A stretch of 64,000 nucleotides of DNA from Solidesulfovibrio magneticus RS-1 (GTDB lineage: Bacteria; Desulfobacterota; Desulfovibrionia; Desulfovibrionales; Desulfovibrionaceae), in contig NC_012796.1 of the NCBI RefSeq assembly GCF_000010665.1, forward strand, positions 2,447,501 to 2,511,500. The letters are read 5' to 3'. The notes beneath the pieces are model-generated. The model had not been told where the DNA came from. It ran no database searches and was given only the letters and a program-made list of their open reading frames with translations. Positions within the stretch are counted from its first letter, which is position 1. Each line of letters opens with the position of its first letter. Both the position numbers and the translations under genes were made by a program. Positions 47,234-56,761 of the stretch are shown in pieces.

Positions 47234-50056
47234 ATGACCACCGATTATAAAAAGACTCTGCGGCTTCCCCAGACCTCCTTTCCCATGAAGGCCAACCTCA
47301 GGGAGAAGGAGCCGGAAACCCTGAAATATTGGGCCGACAACAGCATTTACCAAGCCATGCTCGCGGCCCGGGAAAACGCCCCCCGCTACATACTCCACGA
47401 CGGCCCGCCCTATGCCAACGGCCACCTGCACATGGGCCACGCCCTCAACAAGATTTTAAAGGACATCATCGTCAAGTCGCGCCATCTGGCCGGCTTTCAA
47501 GCCCCCTACGTGCCCGGCTGGGACTGCCACGGCCTGCCCATCGAGCACAAGGTGTCCCAGGAACTCAAGGCCAAGGGCAAGGAAAACCTGCCCGCCGTCA
47601 CCGTGCGCCGCCTGTGCCGGGATTACGCCACGAAATTCGTGGACATCCAGCGCAAGGAATTCAAGCGCCTGGGCGTTTTCGGCGACTGGGACGATCCTTA
47701 TCTGACCATGCGTCCCTCTTATGAGGCGGCAACGGCCTTGGCCTTGTGCGATTTTGTGGAGAACGGCTCGGTTTATCGTGGCAAGAAGCCCATCCATTGG
47801 TGCCTGTCCTGCCAGACCGCCCTGGCCGAAGCCGAGGTGGAATACGCCGACGAGGTTTCGCCCTCGGTCTATGTCCGTTTCCCCCTGACCGATCCCAAGA
47901 TCAAGGACGTCTTCCCCATGGCCGATCCGGGGAAGGCCTACGCCGTCATCTGGACCACCACGCCCTGGACCCTGCCGGACAACATGGCCGTGGCGCTGCA
48001 TCCCGAATTCACCTACGCCCTAGTGGCCGCAGGCGAAGGCCAGTACGTCCTGGCCCTGGAGCTTCTCGACGCCGTGCGCGAATTGTTCGGCTGGACCGAG
48101 GCCACCGTCCTGGCCGAAGCCCCGGGCGCGGCCCTGGAAGGTTTGGCCGCCCGCCATCCCTTCTACGACCGGCCGTCCCCCATCGTCACCGCCGACTACG
48201 TCACCCTGGACGCCGGCACGGGCCTGGTCCACACCGCCCCGGGCCACGGCCGCGAGGACTACGACACGGGCCTGCGCAACGGCCTGGACATCCTCTCGCC
48301 CCTGGACGACGCCGGCCGGTTCCTGGACGTGGTCCCCTACTTCGCCGGACTGACCGTCTGGGAGGCCAATCCCAAGGTCATCGAGAAGCTGACCGAGGTC
48401 GGCCATCTGCTGGCTTCCAAGAAGCTCAAGCACTCCTACCCCCACTGCTGGCGCTGCAAGGAGCCGGTCATCTTCCGGGCTACCACCCAGTGGTTTATTG
48501 CCATGGAAGCCGGCGAACTGCGTCAAAAGGCCCTGTCCGCCATCGAAAACGACGTGGAGTGGATTCCGGCCTGGGGCAAGGAACGCATCCACAACATGAT
48601 CGCTTTTCGCCCCGACTGGTGCATCTCGCGCCAGCGCAACTGGGGCGTGCCCATCCTGGCCCTTATCTGCGAATCCTGCGACGCTGCCTACAACGACGCC
48701 GACTGGATGCGCTCGGTGGCCACGAAATTCGCCGACCACGAGCGGGGCTGCGACTACTGGTTCGAGGCGGCCCTTGACGTCATCGTGCCGGCCGGGCTGA
48801 CCTGCCCCCAATGCGGCGGGACCCACTGGCGCAAGGAGACCGACATCCTCGATGTCTGGTTCGACTCGGGCACGAGCTTTGCCGCTGTCCTCGAAAAGCG
48901 CCCGGAACTCGGCTTCCCGGCCAACATGTATCTCGAAGGCTCGGACCAGCATCGCGGTTGGTTCCACAGCTCGCTTCTGGCCTCCATGGGCACGCGCGGC
49001 GTCGCGCCCTACAAGCAGGTGCTCACCCACGGCTACGTCGTTGACGGCGAAGGCCGCAAGATGTCCAAGTCCCTGGGCAACGGCATGGAACCCCAGGAGA
49101 TCATCGACAAGCACGGGGCCGAGATCCTGCGCCTGTGGACGTCGGCCGTGGACTACCGCGACGACATCCGCATCTCCGAGGAGATCCTGGCCCGGCTGGT
49201 CGAGGCCTACCGCCGCATCCGCAACACCTGCCGGTTCATCCTCGGCAATCTTTCCGATTTCGACCCGACCGCCCATGACGTGGCCCCGGCCGACATGCTG
49301 CCCCTGGACCGCTACGCCCTGGAGGCCGTGGCCGCCGGCCATCAGCGTATGGCCGAAGCCTACGAGGCCTACGAGTTCCACAAGGTGTTCCACACCCTGC
49401 ACAACCTGTGCGTCACCGACCTGTCGGCCTTCTACCTCGACATCTTAAAGGACCGGCTCTACGTCTCGGCCGGCGCTTCCCACGAGCGCCGCTCGGCCCA
49501 GGCCGCGCTGTGGCGCATCCTGCGCGTGCTGCTCCTGGACATGGCCCCGATCCTGTCGTTTACTGCCGAGGAAGTCTTCCGCCACACCCAGCCCGGCCAG
49601 CGCGGGCCGGGCGCGTCCGTCTTCGCCATGGAGCCCCTGGACGTTACGGGCTGGCGGCTGGACGAGGCCCTGCGCGAACAGTTGGACATCGTGGCCGCCC
49701 TGCGGGCCGAAGTGACCAGGGCCATCGAACCCCGGCGCAAGGCCGGCGAGGTGGGCCAGTCCCTGGAGACGGCCATTTCGCTCTATCTGCCCGAGGACGT
49801 GCTGGCCTCGGTGTCGGGCCTGGGCATGGACCTGCGCGAGGTGTTCATCGTCTCCCAGGTGACGCTGGTCCCGGCCGGGCAAGCCCCGGCCGACGCCGTC
49901 GCCTGCGAAGCCGTGTCCGGCGCGTTTGTGGGCGTGGCCCGGGCCAAGGGCCAGAAATGCGCCCGGTGCTGGATCTACAGCGAGGAAATGGCCGGCCCGC
50001 AGCACCCGGACCTGTGTCCGCGTTGCGCCGCCGTGTTGGCCGCCGAGGGAATCTAG
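47234..50056 (+). CDS. ileS: Isoleucyl-tRNA synthetase
   Basis: Charges tRNA-Ile and edits valine. The 940 residues are normal bacterial type 1 length. Seen: class I HMGH at 66-69 ([17 protein letters not shown]), editing-domain [13 protein letters not shown] and [19 protein letters not shown] at 609-613, and a C-terminal zinc knuckle CARCWIYS...CPRC. It is followed by lspA after 3 bases; the pair ileS-lspA is a classic bacterial gene order. No T-box leader is visible upstream. Confidence 0.98.
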   Translation: MTTDYKKTLRLPQTSFPMKANLREKEPETLKYWADNSIYQAMLAARENAPRYILHDGPPYANGHLHMGHALNKILKDIIVKSRHLAGFQAPYVPGWDCHGLPIEHKVSQELKAKGKENLPAVTVRRLCRDYATKFVDIQRKEFKRLGVFGDWDDPYLTMRPSYEAATALALCDFVENGSVYRGKKPIHWCLSCQTALAEAEVEYADEVSPSVYVRFPLTDPKIKDVFPMADPGKAYAVIWTTTPWTLPDNMAVALHPEFTYALVAAGEGQYVLALELLDAVRELFGWTEATVLAEAPGAALEGLAARHPFYDRPSPIVTADYVTLDAGTGLVHTAPGHGREDYDTGLRNGLDILSPLDDAGRFLDVVPYFAGLTVWEANPKVIEKLTEVGHLLASKKLKHSYPHCWRCKEPVIFRATTQWFIAMEAGELRQKALSAIENDVEWIPAWGKERIHNMIAFRPDWCISRQRNWGVPILALICESCDAAYNDADWMRSVATKFADHERGCDYWFEAALDVIVPAGLTCPQCGGTHWRKETDILDVWFDSGTSFAAVLEKRPELGFPANMYLEGSDQHRGWFHSSLLASMGTRGVAPYKQVLTHGYVVDGEGRKMSKSLGNGMEPQEIIDKHGAEILRLWTSAVDYRDDIRISEEILARLVEAYRRIRNTCRFILGNLSDFDPTAHDVAPADMLPLDRYALEAVAAGHQRMAEAYEAYEFHKVFHTLHNLCVTDLSAFYLDILKDRLYVSAGASHERRSAQAALWRILRVLLLDMAPILSFTAEEVFRHTQPGQRGPGASVFAMEPLDVTGWRLDEALREQLDIVAALRAEVTRAIEPRRKAGEVGQSLETAISLYLPEDVLASVSGLGMDLREVFIVSQVTLVPAGQAPADAVACEAVSGAFVGVARAKGQKCARCWIYSEEMAGPQHPDLCPRCAAVLAAEGI

Positions 50057-50059
50057 CCC

Positions 50060-50551
50060 ATGCGTAAAAGCTATCGGATCGCCCTGCCCATCGCCGTGCT
50101 GGTGGTCATCCTGGACCAGCTCACCAAGCTGTGGATCCAGGACCACATGGTGCTTTACACCACCCGCACGGTGATCCCGGGCTTTTTCAACATCGTCCAC
50201 GTGCTCAACCGCGGGGCGGCGTTTGGATTTCTCAACCGCTCCGACATCCAGTGGCAGACCTATTTCTTTTTTGCCGCCACCGCCCTGGCCGTGCTCATCA
50301 TCTTCCACTTGCTGCGCATGGCCCGCGATGACGACAAGCTGCTCATCACCGGGCTGGGCCTTATCCTCGGCGGGGCCGTGGGCAACCTCATCGACCGCAT
50401 CAAGACCGGGGAAGTCGTGGATTTCCTGGACTTCTACTGGAAAACCTTTCACTGGCCGGCTTTCAACGTCGCCGATATCGCCATTTTCCTCGGGTCGCTG
50501 GGGCTGGTGTTCGCCTTCTACCGCCTGCGCCGGCCGCCCCAGGATTCCTGA
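50060..50551 (+). CDS. lspA: Lipoprotein signal peptidase (signal peptidase II)
   Basis: Inner-membrane aspartyl protease that removes the signal peptide from prolipoproteins. The 163 residues have four membrane helices, with VVILDQLTKLWIQ, VLNRGAAFGFLN, GGAVGNLIDRIKTGEVVDFL (catalytic Asp) and FNVADIAIFLGS (catalytic Asp). It follows ileS by three bases. Lipoproteins encoded in this window (at 9891 and 50898) are likely substrates. Confidence 0.97.
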   Translation: MRKSYRIALPIAVLVVILDQLTKLWIQDHMVLYTTRTVIPGFFNIVHVLNRGAAFGFLNRSDIQWQTYFFFAATALAVLIIFHLLRMARDDDKLLITGLGLILGGAVGNLIDRIKTGEVVDFLDFYWKTFHWPAFNVADIAIFLGSLGLVFAFYRLRRPPQDS

Positions 50552-50670
50552 CGTCCGCCCGGGAAGGGAAGCCGTCGTTTTGACTTAAACAGCGTTGCGT
50601 CAACGAGTCGCCAGAGCGCCTGGCCTGCCGGCCGCGCCGGGACGCCAGGCGAAAACTCCAGAGGTCGTCC

Positions 50671-50901
50671 ATGATTCTGCCTGAACTGCCAGCCATGACC
50701 CCGGGCCAACTGGCCCTTTTCCTGGGCCTGATGGCCCTGCCCATTCTTCCCAATTTCCTTGCGATATGGCACAGCTTCTACCGGGTGTTCCCCACCCATA
50801 CCGAGAAGATGTTCTGGTTCCTTCTGGCCATTTTCGTGCCCGTGCTCGGAGGGATCGCCTATCTCATCTGGGGACGCAAGCGAGGTCATAAACCGTCATG
50901 A
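50671..50901 (+). CDS. PLDc_N-domain small membrane protein
   Basis: 76 residues with two hydrophobic helices matching the phospholipase D/cardiolipin synthase N-terminal domain (LPILPNFLAIWHSFYRVFPT, then FWFLLAIFVPVLGGIAYLIW), but without any phospholipase domain behind it. Stand-alone PLDc_N proteins are common and of unknown function. ATG at 50671. The stop overlaps the start of the next gene (ATGA), so the two are coupled. Confidence 0.85.
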   Translation: MILPELPAMTPGQLALFLGLMALPILPNFLAIWHSFYRVFPTHTEKMFWFLLAIFVPVLGGIAYLIWGRKRGHKPS

Positions 50902-51836
50902 AGATGCGCCACGATGCTGCTGCGGCCTTGGCCGCCGTGATGCTCGCCGCCCTGGTCGGCGGCTGCGCTCCGGCCCAGCCCAAAGGCCCCGCGCCCCTCA
51001 ATACCCCGGCCGACATGTGGGCCGAACTGGAAAACGCCAAGGGCGAAATCCGCCGTTTGAACGCCAAGGTCGAGGAACTTTCCCAGCAGGTGGACGGCAA
51101 CCGCCAGGACCCTGAACTGGCCGGGAGAATCACCCGTCTGGAGGGTCAGGTGAGCCGCATGGCCTCCCAGCTGGCCATTGATGTCGATGGCGGCGGCGCG
51201 GCCCATGCCCCGGCTGCCCAGGCAGGCGCTTACGCCCCAGCGCCCGCGGCCGCCGGATACGGCAGCGCGCCCCAGACCAATTACGGCCCGGGAGCCGCCT
51301 ACGGCGGGGGCCAAGGCCAGCCTGCCTACGGCGCAGGACAGGGCCAGGCCGGTTACGGCGCTGCCAACGACGAGCCCAGCATTCCGCCCTACAATCCCCA
51401 GACCGGTTACGCCGCCCCCCAGGCTCCGGCCGCGCCCGCGCCGGCCGCGCCGGCCTCGGACGCCCAAAGCCCGGCCGACGCCGTCTACGCCAAGGGCCTG
51501 ACCAGCTTTAATAGCCGCCAATACCAGCAGGCCCTGGGCATTTTCCAGGAGTTCGCCCGCAACTTCAAATCCAGCCCGCTGATGGCCAACGCGATGTTCT
51601 GGACCGGCGAGTGCTATTTCCAGCTCGGCGATTTCGCCAACGCCGCCCTGTCCTACCAGGAAGTCATCGAGAAGTACCCCAAGAGCGCCAAGCACGCCGA
51701 CGCCCTGTTCAAACGCGGCGTGGCCTTCTCCAAGCTCGGCAACGCCGGCGCGGCCAAGCTGTCGTTCAAGGAAGTCATCGACAAATACCCGGACTCCGCT
51801 TTCGCCGCCCGGGCCAAGACCATGATGCCCAAATAG
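50898..51836 (+). CDS. YbgF/CpoB-like Tol-Pal system lipoprotein
   Basis: 312 residues: lipoprotein signal with LVGGC (Cys23), a heptad coiled coil (about 38-90; MWAELENAKGEIRRLNAKVE), a Gly/Ala/Tyr/Gln/Pro-rich low-complexity linker (100-190) and C-terminal TPR repeats (AVYAKGLTSFNSRQYQQALG, AMFWTGECYFQLGDF, ALFKRGVAFSKLG). This is the YbgF/CpoB layout; in E. coli CpoB coordinates peptidoglycan synthesis with outer-membrane constriction. The linker is longer than usual, and the lipid anchor differs from soluble E. coli CpoB. tol genes are not adjacent. Confidence 0.88.
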   Translation: MKMRHDAAAALAAVMLAALVGGCAPAQPKGPAPLNTPADMWAELENAKGEIRRLNAKVEELSQQVDGNRQDPELAGRITRLEGQVSRMASQLAIDVDGGGAAHAPAAQAGAYAPAPAAAGYGSAPQTNYGPGAAYGGGQGQPAYGAGQGQAGYGAANDEPSIPPYNPQTGYAAPQAPAAPAPAAPASDAQSPADAVYAKGLTSFNSRQYQQALGIFQEFARNFKSSPLMANAMFWTGECYFQLGDFANAALSYQEVIEKYPKSAKHADALFKRGVAFSKLGNAGAAKLSFKEVIDKYPDSAFAARAKTMMPK

Positions 51837-51860
51837 GGCCGGCCAGGAGCTGCCAATCTC

Positions 51861-52301
51861 ATGGAAAATCAGCCAACAACGTATCGCAAGGTCGTCTACC
51901 TGACCTTTCCCCCCGAATCTTCGGGCAAACCGCTGGTCTGCGATCTGGCCCGGGTGCATGGCCTGAGCTTCAGCATCCTCAAGGCCCAGATCACCCCGCG
52001 CCAGGAAGGCCAGATGACCATCGAGATCACGGGCGAGCGCGAGGCCTACAAGCGCGGCGTGGCCTACCTCCAGGAGCAGGGCGTGGGCGTGGCCCCGGTG
52101 GCCCAGCGCATCTCCCGCGACGAGGACAGCTGCATCCACTGCGGCATGTGCACGGCCCTTTGCCCCACCAAGGCCCTGGCCGTGAACCTTGAGAGCCGGC
52201 TGGTGGTCTTCGACGGCGAGGTCTGCTCGGCCTGCGGCATGTGCACCAAGGTGTGTCCGGTGAAAGCCATGGAGATCCTGCTCGAAAACGGCGTCATGTG
52301 A
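51861..52301 (+). CDS. NIL domain + 2[4Fe-4S] ferredoxin protein
   Basis: 146 residues. An N-terminal NIL domain (VVYLTFPPESSGKPLVCDLA with SILKAQITPRQ and MTIEITG), known as the substrate-sensing domain of methionine ABC ATPases, is fused to two [4Fe-4S] motifs (Cys91/94/97/101 and Cys122/125/128/132). Such NIL-ferredoxins are frequent in sulfate reducers and methanogens and are thought to act in sulfur or homocysteine metabolism. Its stop overlaps the GTG of the PilZ gene. Confidence 0.9.
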   Translation: MENQPTTYRKVVYLTFPPESSGKPLVCDLARVHGLSFSILKAQITPRQEGQMTIEITGEREAYKRGVAYLQEQGVGVAPVAQRISRDEDSCIHCGMCTALCPTKALAVNLESRLVVFDGEVCSACGMCTKVCPVKAMEILLENGVM

Positions 52302-52843
52302 CGCGGGAGACGGCCGCCGTGGAAGAAAAACGCACCTACATGCGCATCCCCACGCGACTGCGCGGGCATCTGCGTCTTGTGCCAAACGCGGACGAAATGC
52401 CGCTTTACCGGGAAACGCCGCCCATGGGATCCACGCCCTGCGCCGTGGACCCGCGCGATCCCGGCATCAGTGAGCCGCTTTTTTCGTTGCTTTGCACCAT
52501 CAATTCCAAGCTCGACATGCTGCTGGCCATGCAGGATCGGGACGTGCTGGAAACGGACTTCCCGGTGACCATGGACATCACGGAAATCAGCGGGGCCGGG
52601 GTGCGATTTTCCACTACGGAAGAGCTGTCCCTGGAGCAGCCGGTTGAAGCCGTCATTGTGCTGGCGCGCTTCCCCATGCGCCTGGCCGGGGCCATGGGCC
52701 GGATTATCCGGCGCGAGGAAATCGACGGTCAAGTGGTGTATGCCTTGGATTTCACGCGCATCCGGGAACGCGACCTGGAGAGCATCGTGCAATTCGTCTT
52801 TCAGAGCCAGCGCGACGACCTTCGCGGGAAAAAGTGGGACTAG
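52298..52843 (+). CDS. PilZ-domain protein (probable c-di-GMP receptor)
   Basis: 181 residues from the GTG at 52298 (GTGA overlap). A second possible start, GTG at 52319, has GGGAG ten bases upstream and gives EEKRTYMRIPTRLRG as N-terminus, so the exact start is open. The RxxxR-like RIPTRLRG box and the downstream beta domain with MDITEISGAGVRFSTTE (D/N-x-S-x2-G) fit a PilZ domain, interrupted by a helical insert (about 45-85). It probably links cyclic di-GMP to motility or adhesion. Confidence 0.8.
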   Translation: MTRETAAVEEKRTYMRIPTRLRGHLRLVPNADEMPLYRETPPMGSTPCAVDPRDPGISEPLFSLLCTINSKLDMLLAMQDRDVLETDFPVTMDITEISGAGVRFSTTEELSLEQPVEAVIVLARFPMRLAGAMGRIIRREEIDGQVVYALDFTRIRERDLESIVQFVFQSQRDDLRGKKWD

Positions 52844-52846
52844 GCC

Positions 52847-53590
52847 ATGGTCAACGACGACGAACTGCTCGAACGGCTGCTGGAAAAGATCGTCCAGGAA
52901 GTGGTGCCCGACCTGCGCGAGAGCATCGGGGCCACCATTGAGAAGGAAGTGGCCAGGACCTTGTCCCGGGCGCTTTTGGAAAGCGAATTCCACAAGCGCC
53001 TGAACCAGGAGATGCGCGACGGCCTCCAGGACATCTATAAAGAGATTGTCCAGGCGGCCAAGCACGGCGCCGACCAGTCTGCCGAAGCCGACGGCAACAG
53101 ACACCAGGCCGACCAGCTCTTTCAAGAAGCGGCCCAGCAGCTCGACAATATCCTCCAGACCACGGAATCGGCCACGTCCGAAATCATGGACATCGTCGAG
53201 AAGCACATGGAACTGCAAGCCGAATGCGCCGCCATCCTCGACGGCCTGCCCGGCGGCTATGCCGGCCCCAAGGAAGTCACGCGGCTCAAAAGCGCCAACG
53301 AGGCCCTTGGCGAAGACCTCATGCGCATCATGACGACCCTAAGCTTCCAGGATCTCACCGGCCAGCGCATCAAGCGCATCATCACGGCCATCAAGAAGGT
53401 CGAACAGATCGTCCTGGATCTCTATCTTTCCACGGGCTTGCAGATCCGCGCCCAGGCCCAGGCCCCGGACCGCAACATCGAGGACCTCAAAGCCGAGGCC
53501 AAGCAGAAGGTCTCCGAACTCAAGGGGCCGCAGTCCGACGTCAAACAGGGCGACGTGGACGACCTGCTCGCCCAGCTCGGTCTGGACTAG
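52847..53590 (+). CDS. cheZ: CheZ-like chemotaxis phosphatase
   Basis: 247 residues, almost all helix. The CheZ catalytic helix is clear: LSFQDLTGQRIKRIITAIKK, with Asp169 and Gln173 in the D-x3-Q spacing of the E. coli active site. The C-terminus DVDDLLAQLGLD matches the CheY-binding tail of CheZ. It dephosphorylates CheY-P to reset the flagellar switch. It sits 3 bases after the PilZ gene, so c-di-GMP and chemotaxis signalling may be linked here; other che genes are not in the window. Confidence 0.88.
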   Translation: MVNDDELLERLLEKIVQEVVPDLRESIGATIEKEVARTLSRALLESEFHKRLNQEMRDGLQDIYKEIVQAAKHGADQSAEADGNRHQADQLFQEAAQQLDNILQTTESATSEIMDIVEKHMELQAECAAILDGLPGGYAGPKEVTRLKSANEALGEDLMRIMTTLSFQDLTGQRIKRIITAIKKVEQIVLDLYLSTGLQIRAQAQAPDRNIEDLKAEAKQKVSELKGPQSDVKQGDVDDLLAQLGLD

Positions 53591-53611
53591 GCTTCGAGAC
53601 AACGAAACGCC

Positions 53612-53652
53612 AAGGGCGCGTCGGGCTATTCTAGCCGGACGCGCCCTTTTTT
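53612..53652 (+). terminator. Rho-independent terminator of the cheZ operon
   Basis: Stem AAGGGCGCGTCGGGCT / AGCCGGACGCGCCCTT (one mismatch) followed by TTTTTT-like run; 22 bases after the cheZ stop. Confidence 0.92.
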
Positions 53653-53825
53653 ATTGAAGAGCTTCCCGTTTACACGACGACCACCCGGCCGCCTGTCGCG
53701 ACAACTGCCCTTTCGTCCTACGATTCCTCCCCTTGCCCCTGGAAACCTTTCTTGGACCGGCGGCTTCAGTCGCCCAACCCCCACCGACCCAAGCACCACG
53801 CCCCCCTTTACCCTTTTCCCATTCA

Positions 53826-53868
53826 GGGGGTCCGGGGGGCTTAGCCCCCGGCCGCCGGAGGCATCTTC
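53826..53868 (-). repeat. GC-rich palindromic repeat, copy E
   Basis: GGGGGTCCGGGGGGCTTAGC, then CCCCGGCCGCCGGAGGCATC and TTC, reverse orientation. It begins 8 bases beyond the cbiO stop. Confidence 0.85.
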
Positions 53869-53876
53869 CTCTTCTG

Positions 53877-54602
53877 TCAATGATGATGATGATGATGCCG
53901 GTCCCCCAGGGGGTGGCCGTGGACGTGGCGGTGGAGCACGAAGTCGGGATCGCGCACGAGCCGGCCGTGCTCGATGGAATAGTAGGTATCGGTGACGTGG
54001 GCCAGGAAATCCCAGTCGTGGGAGATGATGATCATGGGTTTGGCCAGTTGGCAAAGGATAGCCACCAACCGCTCCCGGGTTTCGGGGTCAAGACCGCCGG
54101 TCGGTTCGTCCAGGAGCAGCGCCTCGGGCTCCATGGCCAGCACTCCGGCCAGGGACACGAGCTTTTTCTCGCCGCCGGACAGCCTGTGGGCCAGACGGTC
54201 GGCAAAGCCGTCCAGGCCAAGAAGCGTGAGGGTCCGCTCGGCCAATTCCCGGGCGGCATCCGGGGCCAGGCCTCGGTTGAGCGGCCCGAAGGCCACGTCG
54301 TCAAGGACGGTGGGATAGATGATCTGGTCGTCGGCGTTTTGCAGCAGCATGCCGATCCCCAGGCGCACCTCGCGGAAATCGCGCTCGGTTTGGGCCTCGC
54401 GGCCCTTGTAGCGCACGATGCCGCTTTGGGGGCGGGCAAGTCCCATCATGACGTGGAGCAAGGTCGTCTTGCCCGAGCCGTTGGGGCCAAAAAGGCCGAT
54501 GCGCTGGCCTGGGGAAAAGGTGAAATCCAGGGCATCCAGCACCGGCTCGGCGGCGGGATAGGCGAAGGTGATTTTTTCCAGTGCGAGCAACGGCTCAGGC
54601 AT
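53877..54602 (-). CDS. cbiO: Cobalt/nickel ECF transporter ATP-binding protein with natural His6 tail
   Basis: Powers the ECF transporter. The 241 residues contain Walker A GPNGSGKTT (39-47), Q-loop MLLQNADDQI, signature LSGGEKK, Walker B ALLLDEPTGGLD and the H-loop ISHDWD. The C-terminus HRHVHGHPLGDRHHHHHH is extremely His-rich and ends in six consecutive His at the stop. It is seen in genomic context, so it is not a cloning tag; nickel or cobalt binding is the obvious inference. It overlaps cbiQ by 8 bases. Confidence 0.95.
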   Translation of the reverse strand: MPEPLLALEKITFAYPAAEPVLDALDFTFSPGQRIGLFGPNGSGKTTLLHVMMGLARPQSGIVRYKGREAQTERDFREVRLGIGMLLQNADDQIIYPTVLDDVAFGPLNRGLAPDAARELAERTLTLLGLDGFADRLAHRLSGGEKKLVSLAGVLAMEPEALLLDEPTGGLDPETRERLVAILCQLAKPMIIISHDWDFLAHVTDTYYSIEHGRLVRDPDFVLHRHVHGHPLGDRHHHHHH

Positions 54603-55362
54603 GTCCGCTCCTTGAAATCCAGTCGCCGTAGGCCGCCAAAGCCGCCGCCAGCGCCATGAGACAGAGGAAAACCCTATCCGGCCAGCCGGCGCGGAATCGG
54701 TCGAGGCTTGGAAACCTGCCGTGGAAACCGCGCAGCAGCATGGCCTGGTAGACCCGCTGGGAGCGGTCGTAGGCGCGCACCAGCACCATGGCTAAAAGGG
54801 CGGCGTACGTGCGGTAGGTGCGGCCATTGGACGCCGGGGCAAAGCCGCGCAGCCGGGCGGCGACGACCAGCCGGCCGTACTCCTCGGCAATGACGTGTAG
54901 GTAGCGGTAAGTGAAGACGAAGAGGAAGGAGAACTTGGCCGGCACGCCCAGGGCCGTCATGGCTCGTCCCAGGGCTGGGGCCGGGATGGTGGCCAAAAGC
55001 GAAAGCACGCAGAAAAAAACGGAGTTGGCTTTGACCGTGGCCAGCAAGGCCAGATCAAGGCCCTCCCGGGTGACGGTCAGACCGTGAAATGTCCAGACCG
55101 GCTCGCCCGGCGTGGCGGCCGGCACGAAGAGCCACAGGAAGGCGACAAAGACGTTGACCGCCGCCGTACGGCGCAGCACGACGCCAAGAGGCGGCCGGGA
55201 AAGCAGCGTCAAAAGGAGCCCGAGGCCAAGGATGCCCAGCGGCGCGGCCAGCCCCTGGGCCAGGGCGGCCGGCAGGGACAAAAGCAGGCAGGCGGCCAGC
55301 CGGCAGCGGGCGTCCAGGGCGTGGATGGGGGATACGCCCCGGGCCAGTGGTTCGTCGATCAT
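54595..55362 (-). CDS. cbiQ: Cobalt/nickel ECF transporter transmembrane (T) component
   Basis: Couples ATP hydrolysis to the metal-binding S component. The 255 residues hold about five membrane helices and the two coupling motifs of T proteins (VVAARLRGFAP and VYQAMLLRGFHGR; the A-R-G consensus). The N-terminal HALDARCRLAACLLLS is typical of CbiQ. It overlaps the NikL-like gene by four bases (ATGA) and cbiO by 8, so stoichiometric translation is likely. Confidence 0.93.
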   Translation of the reverse strand: MIDEPLARGVSPIHALDARCRLAACLLLSLPAALAQGLAAPLGILGLGLLLTLLSRPPLGVVLRRTAAVNVFVAFLWLFVPAATPGEPVWTFHGLTVTREGLDLALLATVKANSVFFCVLSLLATIPAPALGRAMTALGVPAKFSFLFVFTYRYLHVIAEEYGRLVVAARLRGFAPASNGRTYRTYAALLAMVLVRAYDRSQRVYQAMLLRGFHGRFPSLDRFRAGWPDRVFLCLMALAAALAAYGDWISRSGHA

Positions 55363-56063
55363 GGGCGGGGCTTTTTGCCCTTGGCCGCGAAATAGGCCGC
55401 GATACCGGCCAGTCCCACCAGCCAGCCCAGGCCGCCGATGATTTCGGTCAACCCCGGGCCTTTTTCCTTTTCGCCAGCGAGCAGGGATCGTAGTGGCGCG
55501 ATTTTCTTCTCCACAGCCGCTTCCACGATGCGCTCCAGGGCGGCGGCGTCCAGGGCCGGAACAGCGGCCCCCTGCCCTCCTGTCTGAGTCTGGGCCGACA
55601 CGACGGCGACCGGGCCGGCGGCTGCTACCGGTCCGGCCGGCGGACTCGAGGGAGCGGACGGGGCAGGCGTCGCAACGGGCGCGGCCGAGGTCATCGGAAC
55701 GTCGGCCAGGGCGGCGGACAGGTATTCGGCCGCCTTGACCTCGGTGGCGTTCTGATGCCCTTCCCCGGCCTTGAGGACAATGCGCAGGTCGGCCTTGGCC
55801 GCGCGCACGGCCGGAGGCACGGGGAAACGGAACCCTCCCTTCTCGTCGGTCTTGCCGGACAGCAGCGCCGCGCCGGAAGCGGCGTCAAAGACTTCAATTT
55901 CGCCGAAACGCACTCGTTCCGAGCGGCTGTAGCTGCATTCCACGACAACGTCATTGCCTTCAACGTAGGCAAAGACGTTGACCCGGTGGGCCAAGGCCGG
56001 CGCGGCCAGGACAGTCAACAGGGCCAGCGAGGCGGCAATGGGTTTTATTCGGTGCAGGATCAT
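55359..56063 (-). CDS. NikL/CbiL-like periplasmic auxiliary component of the metal transporter
   Basis: 234 residues: signal peptide (ending APALAHRVNVFAYVEG), a beta-rich domain with VVVECSYSRSERVRFGEIEV and GGFRFPVPP, a Pro/Ala-rich linker, and one C-terminal membrane helix GLGWLVGLAGIAAYFAAKG with a basic end. This matches NikL, an extra subunit of nickel-type ECF systems. After processing, the mature protein would begin with His (HRV), a likely metal ligand. It lies between cbiM and cbiQ. Confidence 0.85.
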   Translation of the reverse strand: MILHRIKPIAASLALLTVLAAPALAHRVNVFAYVEGNDVVVECSYSRSERVRFGEIEVFDAASGAALLSGKTDEKGGFRFPVPPAVRAAKADLRIVLKAGEGHQNATEVKAAEYLSAALADVPMTSAAPVATPAPSAPSSPPAGPVAAAGPVAVVSAQTQTGGQGAAVPALDAAALERIVEAAVEKKIAPLRSLLAGEKEKGPGLTEIIGGLGWLVGLAGIAAYFAAKGKKPRP

Positions 56064-56086
56064 ATTTTATGTTAGATCCCAAAGTG

Positions 56087-56695
56087 TTAGCGGGTTAGAG
56101 CCTGGGCCAGCAATTCCGGCCGGACCTTGGCCAGAAAGCCCACGGCCATGGCCGTGACGGCCCCTTCCACCAGCATGATGGGCACATGGGCCACCACAAT
56201 GGCCTTGGCCGTGGCCGCAAAGCCTTCACCAGACAGGGCCAGGGCGCAGGCCGTGAGCAGCGCGGCCAAGAGCACGGCGAAAAATCCGCAACAAAACGCG
56301 CCTACGGCCCGAGCCTTGCCGGTGCGGCGCAAAAGCGGCCCGAAGGCGAAGGCGCAAGCCACGGCCGGCCCGGCCATATCGAAGACATTGGCCCCAAGGA
56401 CGATAAGCCCGCCGTACTGAAAGAGCACGGCTTGCAGCAGCAAGGCCACGGCGATGGCCGGGAAGGCGGCCGGCCCGAGGATGGCCCCAAGCAGCCCGTT
56501 TAAGATCAAATGGGCGCTCACCGGCCCGATGGGCACATGGATGAGCGACCCCACGAAAAACGCGGCCGACAGGATGGCCACGGTCATGAGCCGGTCGTAA
56601 TCCAGGCGCTTCAGGCCAAGCCCAACGCCGACGGCGGACAAGGCCCAGCCGCCGGCCAGCACCGGCCCGGAAAGCACCCCTTCGGAAATATGCAT
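56087..56695 (-). CDS. cbiM: Cobalt/nickel ECF transporter substrate-binding (S) component
   Basis: Membrane subunit that selects the metal. The 202 residues begin MHISEGVLSGPVLAGGWALS, where the free N-terminus and His2 form the metal site of CbiM/NikM. GSLIHVPIGPVSAHLILNGL carries further His ligands, and about seven helices follow. Nickel rather than cobalt is favoured by the neighbouring NikK- and NikL-like proteins and by hypAB nearby. It is the second gene of the operon. Confidence 0.95.
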   Translation of the reverse strand: MHISEGVLSGPVLAGGWALSAVGVGLGLKRLDYDRLMTVAILSAAFFVGSLIHVPIGPVSAHLILNGLLGAILGPAAFPAIAVALLLQAVLFQYGGLIVLGANVFDMAGPAVACAFAFGPLLRRTGKARAVGAFCCGFFAVLLAALLTACALALSGEGFAATAKAIVVAHVPIMLVEGAVTAMAVGFLAKVRPELLAQALTR

Positions 56696-56761
56696 GGCAT
56701 CCTTGTCCGGTTAGGCTTGCCCGGGGGCGAAACAGCTTCGTCCCCGGGCAAGCGCGCCGTT

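Noticed and set aside
53877-53894. The six-His end of CbiO as a cloning artefact
   Set aside because: It is followed directly by native sequence including genome repeat copy E and preceded by a graded His-rich region, not by vector-type linker sequence.
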